A stretch of DNA of 64,000 nucleotides from Gymnopus androsaceus JB14 (taxonomy: Eukaryota; Basidiomycota; Agaricomycetes; Agaricales; Omphalotaceae). Made by a program: the position numbers and the translations under genes. Positions 56,696 through 64,000 of this stretch are shown piece after piece. The stretch's first letter is position 1. Every line of letters starts with the position of its first letter. The notes under the pieces were generated by a model. That model did not search any database, had not been told where the DNA came from, and was given only the letters and a program-made list of their open reading frames with translations. The stretch covers positions 62,001 to 126,000 of the forward strand of contig ML769413.1 of NCBI GenBank assembly GCA_009733575.1. The letters run 5' to 3'.

Positions 56696-57916
56696 GATAT
56701 AGGTCCTAAGAAGACAGGATTTGAATAGACGCGCGCTCAAGTCAAAATTCCGCTCCCGGGCCGCTCCGTGTTCTGGCTTCAAGATAATCTTCGCTAGCTA
56801 CTGGACCACACTGCTTCCGGAAGCCTTTGGGAGGCTCAATACAGGCGTAATTTCCCCCTCGAATATATGTTCTTCAAGACCCAGGGTCGTCTATCTGTCT
56901 CACTGGATCCGTTTCTGACATCTCTTCAAGGAGGTGACCTTTGAGGCCAATTTTACTTGTGCAAGAACCTCACCTACAACTTGCCAATGTATACATACAT
57001 ATTAATGGTTCCTGCAAGCCTGCCTCCAACAATCTGGTAAGCATACATAACAGGTTTTTACAAGGCATCCTTCAGTGCTGATGAATCACCTCAGACACCA
57101 ACCTCCCGTTTATTTTGCGTGTCGAAATAGTACTTAGTCCATCTAATGAGACTGACTTGTTTACCATCACTATAAGCACTGTTTCCATTTTCAAACACAT
57201 CCATTGGCATTACTAGTTGACTCTTACAGTGATGCTTTGACTGCTGGGGCACGCCTCTGAGTGCTGGGTCCCGACAAGTGACGGAGCACTCTAAGGATTG
57301 CATGATCTCCACACTCCCGTTGATCATGACAGTTTGCTACTGATGCGCTATTTACCCTCATTGGTCTGTTATACTGAGAACGAGTGCTCTTACATCTCGC
57401 TTTGGTTTTCGTCTGCAAGCTTCCGCCGCTGTAAATATACGGATGGCACGTTGGCTGTTCCCAGGTTTGAAAAAGCACTGAGTAAGTGGTATATCTTGGG
57501 TATATCATTAGGCTGCATATATGTAGCTAGTCTGGCAAAATTTCTCGATGGATTTCAGCTTTTGCGTCCTAGGTAATTGAATTCAGGCTCAAGATCGCAT
57601 TTCACTCTCCATTTATTTTCTTGAATGTTCATAAGTATCAACTTAATAGAATGGCTTGAAGGATATTTATCTATTCGAAATGGCACTTGCTCTCAATCAT
57701 TAATATTAGTATTAATCTTACGGTCCTATTAGAGTTATATTTCGTGAATCACCGGCGGGAAGGGATGAACTTTAATATTGAACAAGCAATTACTGAAGGG
57801 AGAAAGTCAGAGAAGGTCACGTTGACCGTGAGACAGATCAATCTGGTGCCGTGCACTTGAAAAACCAAGCTTTGCATTCAACCATCATCTTGATACCCCC
57901 ACTCTTGATCCGTAGA
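56696..57916. other. 1.2-kb intergenic region between divergent genes
   Basis: Carries the promoters of the NDUFAF5-like and the zinc-finger genes. Short open frames near 57225-57575 on both strands have no recognisable features. Confidence 0.45.
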
Positions 57917-60900
57917 ATGTACAATAATGGCTTCTACAACGGTCAAGCAGCCGGCAGCTCCCAATCCCACTATCAAACTCAAAATAACTCTAATCCCAGT
58001 CAAGTTATGCGACACCCGTTCACTTTAACGGCCGCTGATGCTTTGCGAGCTCGCCAAATCATGTTAGAAGATCAGCAGAGGCTGGTGGCTGAACAACTCG
58101 CGATGGAGGAAGCTAAAGAGCGAGAGGCGGCTAGGTTGTTTGCAGAGGCAGCGTTGTTAGAGGACCAAATTGCATCTGCAGAGGCTTCAAGGTACGTGTA
58201 TTGCCCTCTTTGCATACTTTTTCATTCTGACTTTGTGTAAAGAGTTAGGCTAGATGCTATTAAGCAACAACTTGGAATACCCAATCGTCCGATGTTGACT
58301 TACGAGCCTACTCCGGCTACGACTCAGATAGTCCCCGTTGAAGAGGACCAAGGGAGTCATGGTTCTTCGCCAATGCATCAGCAGAACGCGACCAATTTTA
58401 CCCAGAACCAGAGTCAGCAGAATGCTTATACAGCACAATTACGAGCCCTACAAGCTGCCCAGCAGCAACAAATCCAACAGTCCCAGCAATATGCATCAGC
58501 TCAGCGAGCACAGACTCACGCTTTTCAACCAGGCTCCCAGTCGTACCAGCAGATGCATTCATCCCAGCAGCAGCGACCCAATCCTTACCCGCCTACACAT
58601 TCATCTGCCCAGCCTTTGCAGTACAATCATCCTTCCTCCGGAGCGACTCAGCAGCAGTCGGTTCAACGACCCCAATTTCCATTACCATCGAATATACAAA
58701 CATCTGTTCAGTCTCCGCCATCATTTAGTTCTCTTACTGCAACGGGAGTAACTCAGCGGCAACCGCAGGCTCAGGCTGTTCCTCAATCCCAGAATAACCA
58801 GCGAGTACAAAGTCTCCAAGCTACATCCCAACAAGCGTCGTCAAACGCCCAAAGGTCTTCCTCGGGTAAGCGATTTTTGTTCATTTTTCTTCTGTTGAAG
58901 CTTACACTTTTGCAGCTCAACAATCTAGCCACATGGTATTCCACTGTTTGATTTCTTCGTCAGTCATTTTGCTAAAGTCGCGTCTTCAGGCAGCTGCTCC
59001 ATCAGCCGTGATGAACGTTCCACAAAGTCAAAGCCAATATCACACAACCCAAGTATGCTTCTCCGCCATATATTTAAGTAGTCGTTAATCTCTGAATATC
59101 ATTTAGCATCCAGAACGGCAGACAACTGCAACAACAATGAATTCGAACCCTCAGCTGACTAGCGCCGATACGGAGAGACTAAAAGCTCTTCACCATCACG
59201 CAGGAGTTTGGGCCAAGCAGGCTAAACCCGGAAAAATGGAACGTATCCGTGGTACACATCTTTTTGTACGCAGCGAGCCGAATCAAGGCTATACCGTCGG
59301 ATTCATGGGTGAAAACGGCTTTGTAGCTATCACTGTGGACCAGGCAATTCAACCACTACGCGAAATAAACTTTTTGCCTCCATCTGTTGCAGCTGCTACG
59401 ACTCCTACAAATGTCCCTGCCCAACCCTCACCCACCATTCCTTCCACGACGGCCACTGGTGCTGCTGCCCAGGTAAACGCTATGAGGACAACGAATATCC
59501 CTCCAAATTCATCCTCTGCTGTGGCCCCAAATACTTATCCCCCAAATACTTACCCCCACACCCCTCATATGACCGTGAATCCGAAAGTACTGGATCTCCA
59601 CCCGCATGCGTCCTCGAGTCCGAAACCGCAGTCGCTCATCGTGTTGAATGATGCCCCTTCCACCCCAACGAATAAAAAGACAGACTCTAACGCCCGCCCC
59701 TCTCCTCGTACGCCAGCGGAAGCCAATAAAAAGTCCCTTGCGCGAGACCTTTTGCGGGCTTTGGGTCCACCGAGCCAGAAGCGTCGGAGAGAAAGCGAGA
59801 GTGATGATAGGGCAGCGAAGCGTCAAGCACTTGTGGATATTACGGTAGCTCAAGCTGCTCAGTCTACGATTAATGCTTCGGCTGCAGCTATTCAGACGCC
59901 CGTTTTGAACTATCAGGTGCCCGGTCAGCCAATACCTGCACCTACAGCTTTACAACCTCCAGCGCGTACCCTGACTGCAGGAGGCGTGACTAATGTTCAG
60001 TCTGGGATCAAGGCAGCGGGTGTTGAGTCGAGTGGTTCGGCCCTATCGGCTCAACCATTGCAGTCCACTGCTAGCGTTGGCAACACACCATCCGCGATTA
60101 ATCCTGCTCTTGTCTTGCAGAGCCCTGATCCTACAAAACAGTCAACCACTACATCGTCGGAGAATCCTGTTTCTCCCAACAAGAAAGGGTTCGCAGTCAA
60201 CAGTAGTCCCTTCAACAGTCCCGACTCCAAAACAGATTCCACTGTTCTTGCCCGCATCTCCTTCTCCGTCTCCAGTCATCGACGAGGAAGCCATCCTCAT
60301 CGATATCCTGGATCCCGCCGAGTCCGATACCGTGCGCGATTCTGATGGCGAGGTCGTGGATGATCCCAAGTCTGCCGGGAAGAGCGATAATAGAAAGATT
60401 CGTACAGCAGGAACAAAGAGGATGGTAATGGACTATGTGGAAATCCCAACACCAGCTTGGTTGAAGCGTGACCGGCTGCGTCGCATGAACAAGGGCAATG
60501 TGAGGCAAATACAAGAAGTGATCGAGATAGACTCTGATGATGATGAAACGCAGTCACAAAAGGAGAAAGCAAAAGCGTCCAGGAGGAGTCAATCCAGCCG
60601 AACTACTATCGGGGAAGGTATGGCTCAGAATGGCCCTGTTTGGAATTTTACTGAGTAGAGTTACAAATATTGTAGAGAGCCACTCCTCCAGATCTACGCC
60701 TGTACGAGGTTCGTGCATGTAATATTTTGTTATATTTTTGTGAATCTTGAACATAAACTTTTTGGTTTACCCACTTCAGATCTGCAGGAACTTGCGGTAT
60801 TGAATCAGTCTATTACAAGGTTGCAAAGGTCGGTTTGTAAGTGGGGAGGGTGTGAGATTGCTCTGAACAGTGCTGAGAAGTTGGCTCGACACTTGAGAAT

Positions 60901-61807
60901 TCATATGGCTGAATCTCAACAGGCGATGGGCAGACATGAGGTAAATCTACTACTAAAGCATTGCCGAAGCTTTCACTAATTGAATGCCTTTTCTTCAAGG
61001 GGTCTATCCTTTGCAAGTTATGTGGAAGGCATGTCAATGAAGCTAAAGTTTCCAATCATATCGAAAGTCATGTTTTCAATATACTATATTGTCCCTACCA
61101 AGGTTGGTCTCTCTATTTTTTCACTTCGTGTGCTTATATCTTCTTATAGAATGCCAAGAGAGCTTTCGCTCATCCCATAAACTTTTGCAGCATACTATCA
61201 ATGACCACCATGACGACGAAACCTTGAGACCCTCCGCAGATCCCTTCATTCCGTCTACTGTTCCATCACCACCTGATACACCTCGCTCCTTGCCTTCTTA
61301 CATGGTCGTCGCTAGGGCCGTAACTCCTCATCCTATATCAAACGAACGGCATCAAGTATTGGGACCTTGGGTATGTGAAATTTCTTCACTTCAGCGGCGA
61401 TTGAACGTCTAATCTCCCTCTAGGCGTTGAAGAACATGATGCCTCTCGTCGACACCGTTAGCTTAAAACGTTACCTCAAGGCAAAACATCTAGGACGCGT
61501 CGAGATCCCGAACACATCAGATGAATACGATTTCTTGATGACCAGGTCGTCCAATTCTTGTATGCCTTCCCGGCCTGCGAAGATACGCGATCTCGGAGAT
61601 TTGAATTCTAGCCAGCTGTCGCAACTTATAACTGATGGTATGACATTGTCGCTGTGGGGGAAGGAAACCGCTCCAAGCAAACGCCTTTCATCGCTACCGG
61701 CACCGCCAGTCGGTAGCTCCAGCTCCAGCCACAAGGACAGAGCGCTTACAGATGAGCTCCTTCTGAGCAACAAAACGCAGGAGCAGGAAATCGATATCGA
61801 GAACTAG
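57917..61807 (+). CDS. Gln-rich protein with three C2H2 zinc fingers
   Basis: The first ATG is at 57917 (MYNNGFYNGQAAG). The N-terminus has a charged coil (EDQQRLVAEQLAMEEAKER) and a long Gln/Ser-rich region. After two small exons comes a region with an ordered look (LKALHHHAGVWAKQAKPG, THLFVRSEPNQGYTVGFM), then a disordered part with a basic patch (PPSQKRRRESESD). Downstream are EIPTPAWLKRDRLRRMNKGN and a SUMO-interaction-like acidic motif (VIEIDSDDDE). Zinc fingers: CKWGGC...HLRIH, CKLCGRHV...HIESH, and CPYQECQESF...HTINDH over an intron. This fits a nuclear DNA-binding regulator. Around 60195-60235 the frame changes from KKGFAVNSS to TVPTPKQIPL without an adequate intron (the only GT-AG option is 28 nt), so one base may be extra. 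Confidence 0.72.
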
Positions 61808-61979
61808 ATATTCAATACTTATGCTCATACATAATTCATCTGTAGCAAATCTGTATATATTGAACGACATAGTTTGATACATCACTGCAGAGATTGATTG
61901 AAATCCCACGTGAAGAGAAGCGCTTTTCGGTCACGAATTGCGGAAGATTTTTTCGGACTTCTCTCTTTCTTCCACCACG

Positions 61980-64000
61980 ATGCCTGTTGGAAGCAATGGC
62001 AAGAGTACGTCTTACTGCTTCTCAGTTGCCAATAATATCCTCAGATTACCCTCCCAGGTCCTTCTTACATTTCCAGTCACTCTGCCGATGTCATTCTCTC
62101 CGATATCCGACCTATAAAGCTCAAGATTGAAGGCTTGACTTGCATCAACGTTTTCCTGGATGAATTCCTCTACGGAATACTCAGCGCAGCTCGTTCTCTG
62201 ACTACAGACAAGCTGCGGGCCGGCTTACTGAGTGTTCTTCCGACCGCTCTAGGCAAGGAAGCACTTCTAGAGGCAGAAGTAGAATTAAGGGCATACTGGG
62301 ACCGGACGAAGCCTTCTAAGAACGGAGCCGTGGATGATGATGCTGCTACTTTCAACTTGCAGTGGGCGTTTGAGGTACGTGCTGGCATCTATGTGGTTAT
62401 CCCAAGTACTAACATTTCATCAGCTCCTACGCCTCAAATGCGAGGCGTATTCTACCTTAAACGAATCGGATGGCGACAAATCCGCGGAAACTCGGTTACA
62501 TGAACGATTCGCTTCGGCCGGACAACCTCCAAAGCCATCCTTAGTCGCCCCCGCCGCGCTTTACCTTACTGCTATTCTTGAGTGAGTTTCGGTTGATATA
62601 TCTGCCAACTTCTTCTCATATTACCACATAGGGCCATGTGCGAGTATGTATCTTGCAATCATTGCTGCCCTTCCACCATTTATGTGATATTTCAGACATG
62701 TACTTTCAAATGTTGGTCGGGTTGCCTCCCGCGACAGCTCCCGTACCTATGCAAGCGTGCAGGATGTTTTCGTTGCTCTGTGTGAGGACGAAACGATATA
62801 TAACCTCTTTAAGTCGATGGACGGTAAGCGCCTATCATTGCTAACGCTACTTATGAATTCTTACACAAACTCCCATCCAGTTTATGAGCAGATTGAGCAA
62901 CTGTCCCAGGCTCCTAAACCTCGAAGGAGCAAGTCGTTCTCACGGAATGACAAGAACATCTCGCGTACATCTTCAACTAACCACGACCACTCCTCAGGAA
63001 AGGATTCTCCACCTGGAAACAATCGTTTGTCCTCGGACGGGATGCCTTCTGGGTCCAATCGCTCTTCTTTTGACCGTGCCAAGTCCATGAAAAAATTAAT
63101 CAATGGCAGAAGCTCAAGCTCGAATGATAGCGTTTCGAACGGTCACAAGAGGTCTGAGTCGGCATTAAGCGATGAGACAAAGCAAAACTGGGCAGCTTAT
63201 GGCTCTTTCGACGTCGAGGTTAGTTCTCCCTTTGCTCGTTGCTGACCACTTCGACTCACTCGTTGGCGCTATAGGAGCAGGCTTCTTTGCAGGAGTTTGA
63301 CGATCTGATGAAGTCTGATGCCACGATGAAAGTGTCCCTAACTCCAGATCGATTGAAGACGATGGAGGTGAGTTTACCCCTAATCTTAACCTTTTCTATG
63401 CTTATGAGTTCAATGCAAGGTATATAAACAGGAGAAGGAGCGTGGCGGCCGGACTAAACCAGCCCCTCTTCACACTGCAAATTTGGAATCGGAATCTTCT
63501 ACTCCTTCTGTTCCACCACGAGCAGCGAGTAGACGACCTTCTGCTCCCAACGTAGAGTCCATTGTCGAAGACGAAGAAGAGCTAGTCACCACTAAACCGA
63601 CACATCCTCGCGTCCGACAAACTAGTGTCGTTTCGCCTCCTCCTAAATCATTACCTCCGGCCAACACTCGAGCTCGTTCTCAGTCGGCTGCTGCGCAACG
63701 AAAGCCGCCTAAAACTATACTCTCAGATACCTCTTCCCCGCCTGCTCCAATGATGCAAACTCGTGAGTTTCGAGCCCCTCAGGGCTTCGATGGCCCAGGA
63801 TTCCCTCAGAAAACGAGAAAGATTCAACGAGCACGGGAATCTCTCGACCTTGATGATGTTATGGGTGGATCTGACGACGAAGATATGGATGACACGCAGG
63901 TTGTCAGTCCCTCCAAGTCTTTTACATCTGTAACACCCAGTCAATCCAGCAAGGTTTCTGCTAGGACCAGGGAGCTGATGGACTTCTTGAACGAGGGTCC
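61980..64000 (+). CDS. Possible histone-fold-like protein, 3' end outside window
   Basis: The start at 61980 (MPVGSNGK, then a 54-nt intron, then SYISSHSADVIL). The ordered part is LKIEGLTCINVFLDEFLYG, ARSLTTDKLRAGLLSVLP, ALGKEALLEAEVELRAYWDR, and after introns APAALYLTAILEAMCEHVL, SNVGRVASRDSSRTYASVQDVFVALCEDETIYNLF. The last two pieces have the long-helix, loop, short-helix pattern of a histone fold (compare the AVLEYL...AARD...DLQLAI region of H2A), but I cannot confirm this by eye. A long basic, Ser/Pro-rich tail follows (PKPRRSKSFSRN, KSMKKLINGRSSSS) with an acidic cluster (DDVMGGSDDEDMDD). It continues past the right edge. All joins visible so far keep one frame. Confidence 0.6.

Overview
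This window is nuclear DNA of a filamentous basidiomycete, most likely an Agaricomycete. The genes carry many short GT-AG introns (about 45-70 nt), and several families are typical of mushroom-forming fungi: an agaric-type F-box/LRR protein, a TPR-CHAT protein, an NB-ARC/TPR receptor-like protein and a FluG-like glutamine synthetase. There are no bacterial operon features, no CRISPR array and no complete transposon. All exon structures below were inferred by eye from reading frames and splice signals.

Layout. 1-2.2 kb: 3'-truncated RRM protein on the minus strand. 3.2-5.1 kb: degenerate, internally repeated intron-containing relics. 5.7-11.7 kb: a 2.05-kb tandem segmental duplication carrying a FluG-like glutamine synthetase, with a fragment of the convergent membrane-protein gene. 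12.2-14.7 kb: tail-anchored protein and F-box protein. 14.8-16.5 kb: a 65-bp perfect palindrome abutting a decayed Ser-rich membrane-protein gene, with a minisatellite inside it. 17.4-20.5 kb: TPR-CHAT gene with a damaged protease core. 20.8-34.6 kb: dense conserved genes (839-residue CxxC protein, APT1-type thioesterase, TRM10, short-chain dehydrogenase, Zn2Cys6 factor, an APT1 paralogue lacking its nucleophile, TOM20, SET protein). 34.9 kb: intron-containing tRNA-Ile. 36.2-37.3 kb: secreted beta-propeller protein. 37.9-42.1 kb: PP4 regulatory subunit 3, followed by its own fold-back duplicated fragments. 43.8-48.5 kb: NB-ARC protein with more than twenty near-identical 126-bp TPR units. 50-56.7 kb: KRE6/SKN1, a C2-domain protein and an NDUFAF5-like methyltransferase. 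57.9-64 kb: C2H2 zinc-finger protein and the 5' part of a possible histone-fold protein.

The genes are independent eukaryotic units, not one pathway. Three themes stand out. First, several local duplications have diverged: glutamine synthetase, PP4R3 fragments, tRNA pieces, TPR units, and two APT1-like genes about 7 kb apart. Second, two candidate immune-type genes (CHAT and NB-ARC/TPR) are frame-broken. Third, single-base indels recur in conserved genes such as PP4R3 and the SET protein, so base-level assembly error must be excluded before any of these genes is called a true pseudogene.
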